A stretch of 64,000 bases of DNA from Syngnathus acus (Eukaryota; Chordata; Actinopteri; Syngnathiformes; Syngnathidae). The stretch's first letter is position 1. Every line of letters begins with the position of its first letter. The stretch spans positions 747,476 through 811,475 of the forward strand of contig NC_051089.1 in the NCBI RefSeq assembly GCF_901709675.1, read 5' to 3'. Positions 1-29,116 of this stretch are shown here, in pieces. The translations under genes and the position numbers were made by a program. Below the pieces are notes generated by a model that was given only the letters and a program-made list of their open reading frames with translations, did not search any database and was not told where the DNA came from.

Positions 1-1572
1 TGCCTCAAAAAAGGTCATCTTAATGCATATTTACATGAACAAATTCATTATACTGTAAATACACCAGCTAGTGTTGTCTTTAAAGTTACAGTTCTACATC
101 AGCGTTGTGAACATGCGTAATGTAAAATTTGATGATAAAATCTTCAAGGCTCAAACAAAGAGCCCCCATGTAATGTACCACTAATGAGTACGCCGCCACG
201 GCAACTCGCTTGGCCTAGCCACTTAGCGATCTTCACCACAACAAACGCAGAAATCCTTGACTGCAGTCGGAGCAACAAAAATGATCGTACCAATTTTGTC
301 CCTCTTGTCAGGACAATAAACGCAAACAAATTTCTTTGTTTCTTTGTTTGCAACCGTCCAAGCTATGTCAACGCAATATCAAGTTTTATGTTTTGGTTAT
401 TTTAGCCATGGCAATGTACTTAGCTTAACTTTTGCATTAAAACGAACAAAACAACAATCCTTGCTAACATTAAACTTTAGCAGCCAAACAAAAGTAAACG
501 TAACAATGAAAGCTCTTTACGGTGACCTACAGTTTGTAGCTTTCCTATTTGTCCGTGAGCGACAATATCGACCTTTTAGCATTAAGCTCCTGTGGCTAGC
601 GTCAAAGTTTTGCGACTCTCCGAGAGTCATCGAACACAATTTTCATTTGAACTTTCATGTATTTCATTGGCCTTCAGAACTTCACAACAAATGTAGAGGA
701 CCTTATCCCATTTGACTTTACGACTAACTATTGTTGCACTACAATCCCATTAGCATAAGGAGCGCGACAAGGCTAGTTGCGGGTCAGTAGCTAACGTGGC
801 GGGAATTAAACAGAACAAACGCGATTGGGATTTTGGCGCACCTCGGCTTTGCCGCGCTACATGAACAAACAAAAAGGGGCCATGGCGCTGCGTTCGCAGG
901 CTTTTGGACGTTCCGCTTGTCTGAAGTTGCAGATAAACCGGGCGCTCGGCACGCAGATAAAAGGCAGATTTTTTTCCATTCATTTCACACTCGCTTACAT
1001 TATGTTAAGTCCGACAGGCGGAGGATTTCATCCCGTTTTACGCCAGAGCCCGAGCGGGTTACGAGCGCGCTGCGCTTTCTGCTGTTTGTTTGGGAAGAAA
1101 ACGCAATCAACATGGCTTTATGCACCAGGAAATGCTGAGGTATAAAGATGAAATCAAAAAAGTTGTATATGGATGTTTGGGATTAAACCAGTGGCCCAGT
1201 TTAACTTTCTACCACTTGACTCTTTATTTTCTTCCTGTGTACGTTTGTACGTCCTTCTTTACCTTCCACTCGGTCGGAACATAAAGTTGCTCATCCACGG
1301 TCTTCATGTCAGTTACCGCGTTGCTTCCGTTACACTTCTCATTCTCTCAATGATTGCTCGCCAGTGACTTCACCAGAGGTGGTCTTCTTTTTATTTATCT
1401 ATCTATTTATTTATTTTTGGTCCTAGGTGCAATAGTGTTAAAGTGCCACTCATTGATCTTCCAGGTCTCAGTCTGCAATCATTTGTTCTGTCTACATGTC
1501 CAGGTAATTTCTCTCAGCTAAAATTCGACGTCTATTGCCTGATCTGATATTCTGGTCTTGTGCTGCCCTCTG

Positions 1573-1687
<115 letters not shown>

Positions 1688-2908
1688 GTTATTTTCCGTC
1701 CTATTTCTATTTCTGCTGATCTTCCTCTAACTGACTTTGTTTCCTTCATTGTTGTGTTTTTGCAGCAGCATTATTATTGTTATTATCATTATTATCAGCA
1801 TGCAGCCTGGCCAAGAGGCTTTGAGAAGAAAGAGCAAAGAAAAGACAGAAATAAAGCAACCCGTCTTGTTTTCATGAGTGTGGCACTATCGTAGCCGCTT
1901 AATTAACCCCCTAAGGCCCCGTCGACATGGAGATCATAGTGAAGCGTGCGCGTGCGTGCGCTTGCGCGTGCACACGCGATGACAACGAAGGGTTATCGAG
2001 GACAGAGGCATACATTTGTTTGCGTTTAACCCGGCTGTCTTTCTTCTTCCCTTCTCACAACAAAAGTCCCCTTTTGGATTTTTCCAGATCGGAGGCCTTC
2101 GTTCATCCGTCCAATGACTTCAAAGTCTCCAAAAATGTCACCGTCAAATCGAGTCTGCCCGAAAATGGTTTGCTATAATGGTGAAGCGATTGCGAAAGAT
2201 CACTTTCTGTTGGTTTTTGCCGCTTTCATCACGTTTGAGTTTTCACACCGAGAAAAAATAGGGTTGACCTCGTGCACACGATGCGGCGGCGGCTAAAAAT
2301 AGACTTTGGAGTGCGTCCGTTTGCAAGTACAGTTAAGCGCAGGCGTCGACAGATGGCGACGGTGGCGTCCAATGACTTGCACGCCGCTTGGACCTCAGCC
2401 AAAGAGGCTGCACGCCGGGTACATACTTCACATCGTATGTTTACATTCATCCACATGTAAAATAATTCAAGGGAAAAAAAACAAGCTTTGTAATCGAATG
2501 AATCTCTTCCGAAAGCAAGACGCTGTGATTATTTCCGGAAGACCGTTGAAGTGTGAAGAGGCTCACGCATGCACACACGCATGCAAGTAGACAGAAGGTG
2601 TAAGCAATTAAATGTGCTAAACCATCTGTCCACTAATTATTAATTGATGCATTTTTATTTAGCGCATACTCACAAGCACACTCACACGCTGTTAGCCAAT
2701 TAGCTGCTCCTTCCTTAAACTGTTAGCCAATCAGCTCTTTTCAACCTGAAATATGCACAAATCAAAATGCAATGGAGCTGTGCACGTCTTATGCTTTGCA
2801 ATGTTTTCGGGAAGGATTATGCTGACAAACCGGAAGAGAAAAAAAAGGACTTGTTTTTATCGGAAGCTCTGCTTCACTTCTTTTTACACTTGATTGATTC
2901 ACTTGAGT

Positions 2909-3030
2909 TTGGGTTTCAAACCGGAGTGAGGGTTAAGGCTTTTCAAACTCGGGTTAGGGTTTCAAACAAGGCTTTTCAAATTGGGGTTCAAGCCAACGTC
3001 TGAGTTTCAAAGTAAGGTTCTAAAAATGTG
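2909..3030. repeat. Degenerate GGNTTTCAAA repeat cluster
   Basis: TTTCAAA-type words (GGGTTTCAAAC, GGCTTTTCAAACT, GGGTTTCAAACAAGG, GGCTTTTCAAATTGG) recur every 15-30 bases. Similar clusters occur near 20205-20620, 22015-22410, 23780-23900, 24490-24530, 43860-43925 and 44395-44515. Confidence 0.6.
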
Positions 3031-3335
3031 GGTTATTATTCTACATTTGTCTCCTAATGCCAACCCCTCAATTACGTGAACGTTAAAAACAACAGACAAA
3101 AAAATTGCTGTCACTTTCCTACGCACAAAATTAACAATTTGCTATTTTCAGCTTTTGTCACTATCCTCAACACAACACGCGCACGCGCGCACACGCGCGC
3201 ACGAGAAGCACGAGAGTCCACCTCGTCCTCCCAAATAAGTTCCATTAATCACACCGGCTGCACTGTAATGTAACTAATACTTTACAATTAGACCAGACAC
3301 CACACGCACGCACACATGCCATCCATCTCCCTTAC

Positions 3336-3370
3336 CCCCCCCCCCCCCCCCCACGCGCGCGCGCGCACGC
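3336..3370. repeat. Poly-C run followed by alternating CG/CA
   Basis: About 17 cytosines, then ACGCGCGCGCGCGCACGCA, upstream of znf507. Alternating purine-pyrimidine DNA of this kind can adopt Z-form. Confidence 0.9.
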
Positions 3371-5199
3371 ACCCACACAGAAAATCGACAAATGCACTTG
3401 ATCAAATATTACAGGAGGTTTGTGGAACCATTGCTTGAAGGTAAGAAGGTTGAAAAAAAAAAAAGATCGATTTTGAAAAAAAAGTTACATTTTACAGAAA
3501 AGAAGCTAAATAGAAGCCTTTCTACATAAATATTTGTCTTGGTTTTAGTTGAATTCTGCATAAAATAAAAATCACTTTCAAGCATTTGATCTGTTGATTA
3601 AAATAGGGACTTATTAATAAAATTAACAATACGAATCAATGCTTAATTTGTATTGATGCTTTAAAAATGTTCAGTCCTAATTTTATTCGAGTGATTTATA
3701 CGAATCATATTGAGCTTTTCAAAATCCACTGAATTTTGTTCTGAGCAAAAACCCAGCTCAATGCAAGTTGAACAAAAATGTATTTGAAATGCAATGTCGC
3801 CTAGCAGACCATGACTGGCGCCTGGTGGTCACTGTTGGAACAGCAGCACAATTGCGAAGACGTTATAGTGAATTAAGAAGAACCTAATGTGATAGGAAAT
3901 AAAATGATGATTGGGCTTCAGCGCAAAAAAATAAAATCATCTTGAAAAGTCAACTTGCATATCTAATTAAAAGTGGTTTTTACAAAAAATTGCTCACCTA
4001 TCTTATTTTCTTGAGTTTAATTTCCAGTCATTTAATAAGAATGGCAGATGTCAGTCATGTCAAATTGATTAACTGTTATCACTGTGTCTCCATGTCACGC
4101 GCACACCAAAATGTGTGAAGAGTATCTTCAAATGTAAAAAGGGTAAAAGTCTTTTTTGTGTCATTTAGTCTGGAGCAAGCTACCCTGAAGTATGACTTTA
4201 ATACAGCAACAGAAATAACCTGCTTTCAGCCACCATCTTTTTCCACGCCCGGGGCCAGGCCCTAATGCGCCACGGGAACTTTATGAGCCATCAGCTAGGT
4301 TGGACGCCGGGCGCCCACCGGCGTCCGATGAGGTCGGCGTCGAGATGAGCGACGCTGATGAGCGAGCACTCATAGCCCCCAGCCCGCTGATGGAGATGGA
4401 AGACAAAGCCATCATGTGTGGACGGCAGGAAGGAAAAACACTTTGAACGGACTGACCGCGGATATGTGAATGGGTCAAATGGTAGCGCTTGTTCTCCTGT
4501 TAAGGGCTTCACATTGACTTCCTCATTTACCAACTGATAAGGCCGAATCAGGAGCAACAGGTTGAGGGTGCTCAAGGATACCTCGACATGGGTATTGAAC
4601 CCCCAACGGCCACTCTGCTGAGCAACTCACTCTCCAGTATGAAGAACTAGCAAAATATAAAGGCTAACTACAATGAAAATTCCAACTTTATTCAACCCCG
4701 CTCGGTAAACGCTTATGTTTACATGACGCCAAACATGGCTAGATGATGTCCATGAGGGACAAACTGCTGGTTGCATGCATGCATGATGTGTGGGCGTATC
4801 ACGTGGATGGACTTGCATATGCTGGCATCATTTGTGAATAGACATGTGTTGTGTTTGTATTTAGGCAAACAATTTACATGATTTGTCTTTAAATGAACCG
4901 TTAAAAATCCTAGAAATGAACTGTTCAATAGTAACATGACAACTGTAATGTTTTTACACATGAAATAGCTTTTTAATCAACAATATTACATTTCATTCTT
5001 TTGATTATATCAAAACGTTCTCCGTTTTTCTTATTTTAGTATTGAATATGTTTGCTCCGTTAAACGGCGTTGAAAATAATACGACTTTGTATTTTCCAAA
5101 CTGTCTCTGAAGGTACTGAAGTGAAGAAGGTACTGAAGTCCCGTCCAATCGGCAGCTCGAATTCTGGTCACCTGACTACAAACTCTGAGTCACGTGACC

Positions 5200-5322
5200 C
5201 AGGTCCCATCCTCGCCATTTTGCAATGTGGGCAACGGAGGCTACTTTTCTATTTTTTATGACTGGTGAATAAAACTAACGTGAGCAGTTGCATGTTTGGA
5301 GGACAAAGAGGGCGGTGACCCG
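5200..5322 (+). promoter_or_regulatory. Possible promoter and untranslated first exon of znf507
   Basis: A YY1-like CGCCATTTTG word lies near 5213-5222. About 100 bases on, a strong donor (CCCG|GTGAGT, GT at 5323) is followed by a moderately CpG-containing stretch. The first znf507 coding exon starts at an acceptor at 6312, so an untranslated exon must lie upstream, and this is the best candidate I can see. The exact transcription start is not visible. Confidence 0.3.
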
Positions 5323-5931
5323 GTGAGTATTTAACTCAATTTACGAGTCCAAGTGTAGTCATGATTCGGTTACACATTAGCCGGAGATGAAAAGTCATGG
5401 CTTTCCGGCGGGTTTTCCCACGCTTGTGTGCTGGGTTAGCCTCGCAGCTAGCCGGTTGCTAGCGTAGCCAAACTTCACATTTCACCTTTGTCGCTGCTTT
5501 TGTGGCTCGAACACGCATTCTCGCCACTAAACACTACCGCGGGCGTCACGGACTGTTAGATTACACGACGTTTTATGTGTGTTTGAATCTGAAACCCACA
5601 AATGGGAAAGAAGGATTGACATATTTTTAGATGCGGACGAACAGGTGCTCGCTGGAGGCTGCCCGGGCCTCACGTCCTCCAAATTGAGTCTTTAAACGTT
5701 TACTCCCACGCGCAACTTTCAGATCTTAAATCCATGAATGGCTAAGGGTGTTCCATACGCGTGAGTCACTCCGCAAAGCAGAAGTGGTGAGGGAAAAAAA
5801 CCCTCTTGATTCTTGAAAAGAGGAAGGCGATATGGAGTGAGAAAGTGACGGATTGGTGAAAGATGAAGGAAAGGAGCCTTGTGGTCATCTCTTCTTCAAA
5901 TGACAATGTCAACAAAAGCACGTGCGTGTGC

Positions 5932-5933
<2 letters not shown>

Positions 5934-5995
<62 letters not shown>
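5934..5995. repeat. (GT)n microsatellite
   Basis: A perfect GT run of about 62 bases, some 320 bases before the znf507 start codon, in the presumed leader intron. Confidence 0.97.
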
Positions 5996-5997
<2 letters not shown>

Positions 5998-6314
5998 TTA
6001 TCAAGACAATACTCTTGATCACTAACTGCCACTCGCTACCACCACTCTCCCACTTTGCAAGATCAATAGAGCTGTCCAAATCACTTTTCCTCCATTGACA
6101 CAATTTCAACGCACCAAACCAAACAAGAAATGGCTCAAGTATCTATTACCCTTAACTCTTACGAAATGAAATGGACTTGCTTTTGTGACATCTAAAACTC
6201 CAAAACAATTAAAAGAAGGCAATTGAATCATTGATGCACACTTTTACAGTAAAGACACGTGCACCTTTGTGGATTCCAGTTGGTGCTGACCTTTCACGTG
6301 TCTCGCGCTAGGTC

Positions 6315-10354
<4,040 letters not shown>

Positions 10355-11300
10355 ACGACCTCCAGGAATTGACTCGAATATTTCACACGCTCGTTTACCT
10401 CAATGGTCGCGCTTATCCCGTTAATCGTCTCAACCAGCTTCACAGAGCAATAGTCCAATGTACAGTCCACCAAGGCCAACCAAGCACAATTTGGATCACA
10501 TTCACAATTATATTCCTGTAGTTTCTTTTTTTTCCCCCCCTCCTTTAATTTCAACTAAGCTTGTCACTTCAACTCCTATACAGCAGCAGGAGGGCAGGGC
10601 AAAGCAAAAGTTGCTAAACTAGTCAAATGAGCATCCCTGTCAGACAGAAAGTGCCGCATGTCCCTTTCATATGGCCCTCCCCAAATTCACACCTCATGTC
10701 GTTGGCGGAGACAACAGAAAAAAGGACTCGAAACCTATTTCCAGCCATGTGGTGATGGAGCGCTGGTCCAAGTTCATACCTCATCCAAACAAAAACCATG
10801 CTGGTGAAAGGCAGCTGGGTTTTTTAATTTTTATTTTTTTCAATTCAGCTACTGTCATATTTAATGTTTATTTAATAAAATGTGTAGAAACTCGATCACG
10901 GCTTGAGTTCACACGTATTTATCCGTTAGTTTGTTCGCATGATTGTTCCACGACACTTTGAAAAGAAAAAGTGGATTCTTTTGAGTGAATTTGTATGCCG
11001 CGCGAGTTAAAAACAGCTAACGTTTCATTTTCAGAATGGGGGAAAAGGGACTTGAACAAAGGAAATCTGCTTTTTAATTTTCCCGGCCGGAATGGTGCCT
11101 ACAAACACAAATGTCAAACAGTGTCAACTGTTTTTTTTAGCGTGTATGCATATATAGTGGCCCCTTACATGTATGTTCTATTTTTATATGTAATCTTTTT
11201 GTTCACTATTTTAAAGACTTTCTAACTTAAAAAAGAAAACTGCTGTGTCCACCAACGCCCAGGTGACAATAAAACGTGTCCTGCCACAGCATCATTGTGT
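10355..11300 (+). terminator. znf507: znf507 3' untranslated region with poly(A) signals
   Basis: After the TGA at 10352-10354, canonical AATAAA hexamers occur at 10874-10879 and 11268-11273. The second is followed within 30 bases by a GT-rich stretch (TTGTGTGATTG), as expected downstream of a cleavage site. Either could be used, and the second looks stronger. Confidence 0.5.
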
Positions 11301-13016
11301 GATTGTTCATTTTAACATGATATACTTTTAACCTAACCTTATTGCTCATGTTATTTAATGCCCGTCATGTTTTTCTTGCCATTGCGTGAACCGGCGTCTT
11401 CTAAATCCAATATGGGCTTCTTTCCACAAACACGTTGTATTTTTAAACAGGTAAATGTAATCCCATTACTCAAATGTGACATCTGTACAAGTAGGATATG
11501 CTTTTCGTGTCTTTGTAGGATAACGTTGTCCACATAAACCTCTTAAAAGAATGTCAACAGGAAGAAGTGACTGAAATGAGGCAAGAATCTTGACTCCTAA
11601 GCTCTTTTAAGGCAGCTTTTCGACTCTTATGCTTAATCCGCAGATTTTGCTGCTCTGTGGATGCTAATTTGTGAGGAAGGAGACCAACTGAAGCTAAAAT
11701 GTCTCCAAACAAGTGAACATTTAATGTGCGCTTCTAAAGTAATGCTCTTTTGACACCTATGTTGCCACTCCCATCTCACAATAACTCTTAGTGACCCTCC
11801 TGAGAAGAAGCGGTGAGGATAATGGATGGTTTAGTTTCTGGTTGTGTCACTTGTTGCCAGACAAAATTCATATTGCGTTGCATTGCAGAGAATTAGACTA
11901 GGAGTGGCAGCAACAAACTCAAATGCCATCGACATTGGTAGGCATGCAATGGTTGCATTCTCGAGTCTTGTGAGGGCACTGAAATTCTCGGATATGTTTG
12001 TCATTTGTTGCCAAGAACAATTCATGGGGCTGGCACCACCCTTTGTGCCCTACAAGACAGCAGGAAAAAGGCAAGGAGCGCTGACAAACACTCGTTAAGT
12101 GCATGGACTGACACTGCAGCACAATCATGCTCTGTATTGCAAACATATCAAATAGACCAAAAAAGATGACTTGGCATTAGCTTTGCACCACTGCTACATG
12201 TAATGCTAGCATAACTCATCACTGCAAATTACAACCATGGGCCTCATGGGCACAGTATCGGTTAACAGTGTGAAATAATTCAAAATATATCAAATATTTG
12301 GCACATGACGGTGAGGGTTTTTGGCTCATTTTGACAGTTTCTATTGTCTTCATGCACCGGATAGAGCCGTGACAATGACGGAGGACAAAATAAAATGTGC
12401 TCGCTTGGGAAATGTCGTTTAAAAACTGCTGTGCGCACTCTTTGATCACGCTTTGGTATATGTAATAGCTCTCATTAAAGGAAAACAATACCATCGATAG
12501 CAAGTTGTGAGTATAATTGAATTTTAGGAAGACCTTTGCTTTTATTTCGAAGGCAATCCTGTCGGGTTCCGGCGTGAATACTCAATCGAACCCCGGGAGG
12601 TGAAAAGCCAGTTAAAGCAATGAATGTGTGTTCTCAAGGCAGGTGAGAGGGATATGAATGGGCCGTGGAGCTAACCAAGACTGGTAGAAAGCAGACGAGA
12701 GCCGCCTAAGTGGACGTTCCTCGGGCTGCGGTTCGGACGCGTACGCTTGGTTTTCCCGGTGCGTGTTCGTTTGTTTTTCTTACGGGAACACAATGCTCGC
12801 AAACTCACAACAATGTGGCCTTATTAGTTAGTATAAACCACATATGAGATTTTAGATCAATCTTGTGTACCAAAACGGTATTTTAGATTTGATCTAATCT
12901 CGTTTATAGCCCCCCAAATATTTAACAAACTCATCCAATCGACCACAGTCAGTTTCGAAAACAAACACAAGGTGGCGTCGTTGTTTACATTTGGATCTGT
13001 GGCAGGGCCGTGCATC
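11300..13016. other. Intergenic spacer between znf507 and dpy19l3
   Basis: About 1.7 kb without a recognised gene. The promoter of the canonical dpy19l3 first exon should lie here. A modestly CpG-containing stretch near 12710-12760 is the likeliest place, but no TATA box or clear start was seen. Confidence 0.5.
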
Positions 13017-25780
<12,764 letters not shown>

Positions 25781-26330
25781 GATGACAGCAGCTGACGCAC
25801 ACTTTGTTCAACTGTGTGTGTACCAAGAAGCACATATGTTTGGCACCTGTGGACAATGCACAAGAAAATCCATTCACTTTTCCTTCTTTAAAGGAGTGCA
25901 CTTTGGTATCAACTGGTGCCGTCAATGGCTCTGGAAATGCGAATATGTTGTGAGTCAGTGATGGTGATTTTTTTTTTTTTTTTTAAAGGTTAGATTAATG
26001 TGAGGTCCAAACTACAGTATTTTACTGCCAAACAGACAAAATATTAACAAAAGGCTAGCAGTGATTCTGCATTTGAAATAAGTGAACCACTAGAGCATCT
26101 GAGTGCTAAACTACTGGTGAGAGGCTACCAAAACATTAGCAATAGTCTGGCAAATGTAAAATTCACGTGCAAGCAAATGGCTTGTGAAACGCAAGCAAGA
26201 TGCTATGAAATTGCTTGTAAAATGTGAGGAAACTCATTTGACCGCATCAGTGCTTCGTAGTTGCAACTGGGGTTGAAACCGCTAGCTAAATGCTAACAAA
26301 CATTGGTAGCACGTATAAGCGAAGTGCCAC
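25781..26330. other. dpy19l3 3' flank up to the foldback element
   Basis: About 550 bases after the stop codon with no AATAAA hexamer, so either a variant poly(A) signal is used or the transcript reads into the element. Several GCTAGC/GCTAAA words occur at 26100-26330. Confidence 0.5.
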
Positions 26331-27084
26331 CAAGCAGCTAGTGATGTGCATTCCAGTTCTTTTAGAATCTTTAGAATCAGTTCACTCAAAAGATTCGTTC
26401 AAACGAATCGTTCAACGAATATTTTCAGTGAACGAATCACTTCCTAAAGTAATTCGGGTTTTTTTTCAGTTCATATGACTTCAACCGGTAGGTGTCGGTA
26501 ATGCGCATTGAAGCTGGTGCCACCTCGCTGTAAAACAAAACGAAGAAGAAAATGACGTAACTTCCCGTTTCCGAATGAATCGTGAATTGCATTTCCCGTT
26601 GAGTTCATCGCGAGAACGGATCAGTGAGGGAACGAATCTTGACGTTCCCGTTCGCGAACGAGTTCATGGGTCAATTGCCTTCCCGTGCATCAACGGATCA
26701 GTCAGTGAACTATGTAAGCCAGAATGTCGATTGCCGATTTGCCAAGGAAAGAAAGAAAGAAGCACTCAGTGAAACACTACTTCTTTTATGCGCGTTTTCT
26801 CCAAGCTAACGGCCAACTTTATTGCATGAAGGGATGCGCCGTTATGCAACAACGGGGAGATGATGCTTCTCTTTGGGTCATCTTGATTTTATAACACTTA
26901 AAATAACGTGGCTGCATATATACGCCTAAACATTGTTATCCAATATATCTATTGCAATTTCACATTGGATTGCTGGTTTGAAATTTACTTTTAATATTTT
27001 TTTGTTTAAATAAACATTTGTTAAAACTTGTCTGGTGTTTTATTCCTTGTTTTTATATTCGCCAATTAAAACAAAAATCAGACA

Positions 27085-27388
27085 ATAAAGCAGACTTTGA
27101 CTTTGTATAATGTGTCCTCTCTGCATCCATTGCAGCCTGGTCATCCTGGAAGAGGGACCCTCCCTCCCATCTGTGGTCTCTTCTCAAGGTTTCTCATTTC
27201 CCCTAGCTGGAGTTTTGAGTTTTGAGAGATCAGGGGATGTTTGATAATATTTGCCATTTTTCACATGTCCTGAGTGTTGTTAGTCACCTAAATGTTGAAC
27301 AGAGGCTGTGATTTACCGAAGTCAAATTCCTTGTTTGGCACGCTCAAACATGGCGAATAAAAAACTCTTGAATCTTGAATCTCTTGAA
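27085..27388 (+). mobile_element. Truncated LINE 3' end inserted in the left arm
   Basis: This stretch is absent from the right arm. It ends in GGCGAATAAAAAACTC followed by repeated CTTGAATCT, the type of short-repeat 3' tail seen on many fish non-LTR retrotransposons. Its start is set only by where the two arms stop matching. The exact family was not identified. Confidence 0.42.
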
Positions 27389-27489
27389 TAATAACACCAA
27401 CACCAACAATCCAACAAATACAAAATTAAAACATCAATGTCGGCATAACGTGTGTCGGCTGGCATAGCAGCAACGCTGTCTGTCACTCG

Positions 27490-27660
27490 TTCGCGAACGA
27501 ACCTGAAAATGGCGGTGTACCTAATAGAGCGTCCGAGTGACGTCACAGATCAGACAGCCAATCAGGAGGTGGCCTGTTATTAGGTACACCTGAAAATGGC
27601 GGTGTACCTAATGGAGTGTCCAAGTGACGTCACAGATCAAACAGCCAATCAGAAAGTGGG
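27490..27660 (+). promoter_or_regulatory. Two promoter-like modules (YY1-like, CRE, CCAAT) in the left arm
   Basis: Two tandem units of about 87 bases each hold AAAATGGCGG (YY1-like), a perfect TGACGTCA (27538-27545 and 27625-27632) and AGCCAATCAG (CCAAT box) in fixed order and spacing. Whether they drive transcription is unknown. Confidence 0.45.
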
Positions 27661-27698
27661 GGTGAGGGCGGGTGTGGCACTTTTCACTTTCAGTTAAG

Positions 27699-29098
27699 CT
27701 TTGACCATGATATTTCCCTAATAAAGTGGCCTGTTATTAGGTCCACTTGAAAATGGCGGTGTACCTAATGGAGTGTCCGTGTGATTCCCTCGTTAAGTGC
27801 ACCTGCGTGAAAAGTTTTAGCTCCTGCGGAACGTGAAAGAAGCTAAAACTTTTCACGCAGGTGCGCTTAACGAGGGTCACTTGGAAAACATGTTGGAACG
27901 CGGCCCCGAGGACTAGAGCTTGACACCTGTGACCTTTGACCATGATATTTCCCTAATAAAGTGGCCTGTTATTTGGTACACTTGAAAATGGCGGTGTACC
28001 TAATGGAGTGTCCGTGTGATTCCCTCGTTAAGTGCACCTGCGTGAAAAGTTTTAGCTCCTGCGGAACGTGAAAGAAGCTAAAACTTTTCACGCAGGTGCG
28101 CTTAACGAGGGTCACTTGGAAAACATGTTGGAACGCGGCCCCGAGGACTAGAGCTTGACACCTGTGACCTTTGACCATGATATTTCCCTAATAAAGTGGC
28201 CTGTTATTTGGTACACTTGAAAATGGCGGTGTACCTAATGGAGTGTCCGTGTGATTCCCTCGTTAAGTACACCTGCGTGAAAAGTTTTAGCTCCTGCGGA
28301 ACGTGAAAGAAGCTAAAACTTTTCACGCAGGTGCGCTTAACGAGGGTCACTTGGAAAACATGTTGGAACGCGGCCCCGAGGACTAGAGCTTGACAACTGT
28401 GACCTTTGACCATGATATTTCCCTAATAAAGTGGCCTGTTATTTGGTACACTTGAAAATGGCGGTGTACCTAATGGAGTGTCCGTGTGATTCCCTCGTTA
28501 AGTGCACCTGCGTGAAAAGTTTTAGCTCCTGCGGAACGTGAAAGAAGCTAAAACTTTTCACGCAGGTGCGCTTAACGAGGGTCACTTGGAAAACATGTTG
28601 GAACGCGGCCCCTCGAGGACTGGAGCTTGACAACTGTGACCTTTGACCATGATATTTCCCTAATAAAGTGGCCTGTTATTTGGTACACTTGAAAATGGCG
28701 GTGTACCTAATGGAGTGTCCGTGTGATTCCCTCGTTAAGTGCACCTGCGTGAAAAGTTTTAGCTCCTGCGGAACGTGAAAGAAGCTAAAACTTTTCACGC
28801 AGGTGCGCTTAACGAGGGTCACTTGGAAAACATGTTGGAACGCGGCCCCTCGAGGACTGGAGCTTGACAACTGTGACCTTTGACCATGATATTTCCCTAA
28901 TAAAGTGGCCTGTTATTTGGTACACTTGAAAATGGCGGTGTACCTAATGGAGTGTCCGTGTGATTCCCTCGTTAAGTGCACCTGCGTGAAAAGTTTTAGC
29001 TCCTGCGGAACGTGAAAGAAGCTAAAACTTTTCACGCAGGTGCGCTTAACGAGGGTCACTTGGAAAACATGTTGGAACGCGGCCCCTCGAGGACTGGA
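27699..29098. repeat. Tandem array of six 235-237 bp units, each with an internal hairpin
   Basis: The shared word CTTGAAAATGGCGGTG starts at 27746, 27981, 28216, 28451, 28688 and 28925, so the periods are 235, 235, 235, 237 and 237. Each unit contains an inverted repeat with about 36-base arms (first copy 27787-27822 and 27841-27876) around an 18-base loop, built on GTGAAAAGTTTTAGCT and its complement. Units 1-3 carry CCCCGAGGACTAG, whereas units 4-6 carry CCCCTCGAGGACTGG, which explains the 2-base length change and implies stepwise local duplication. Confidence 0.93.
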
Positions 29099-29116
29099 GG
29101 TCGACACCCCTGGTCT

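Larger units (their letters stand above)
26339..27690 (+). repeat. Left inverted arm of the foldback element
   Basis: It pairs with 29117-30240 on the opposite strand over nearly its whole length. Easy checks: TCATATGACTTCAACC near 26471 against its complement near 30164, and GCCGTTATGCAACAACGGGG near 26838 against its complement near 29850. It differs from the right arm by a roughly 300 bp insert at about 27085-27388 and many point changes. Confidence 0.85.

Noticed and set aside
27699-29098. CRISPR-like repeat array
   Set aside because: The units are over 230 bases, directly adjoining, without unique spacers, and lie in a vertebrate transposon.
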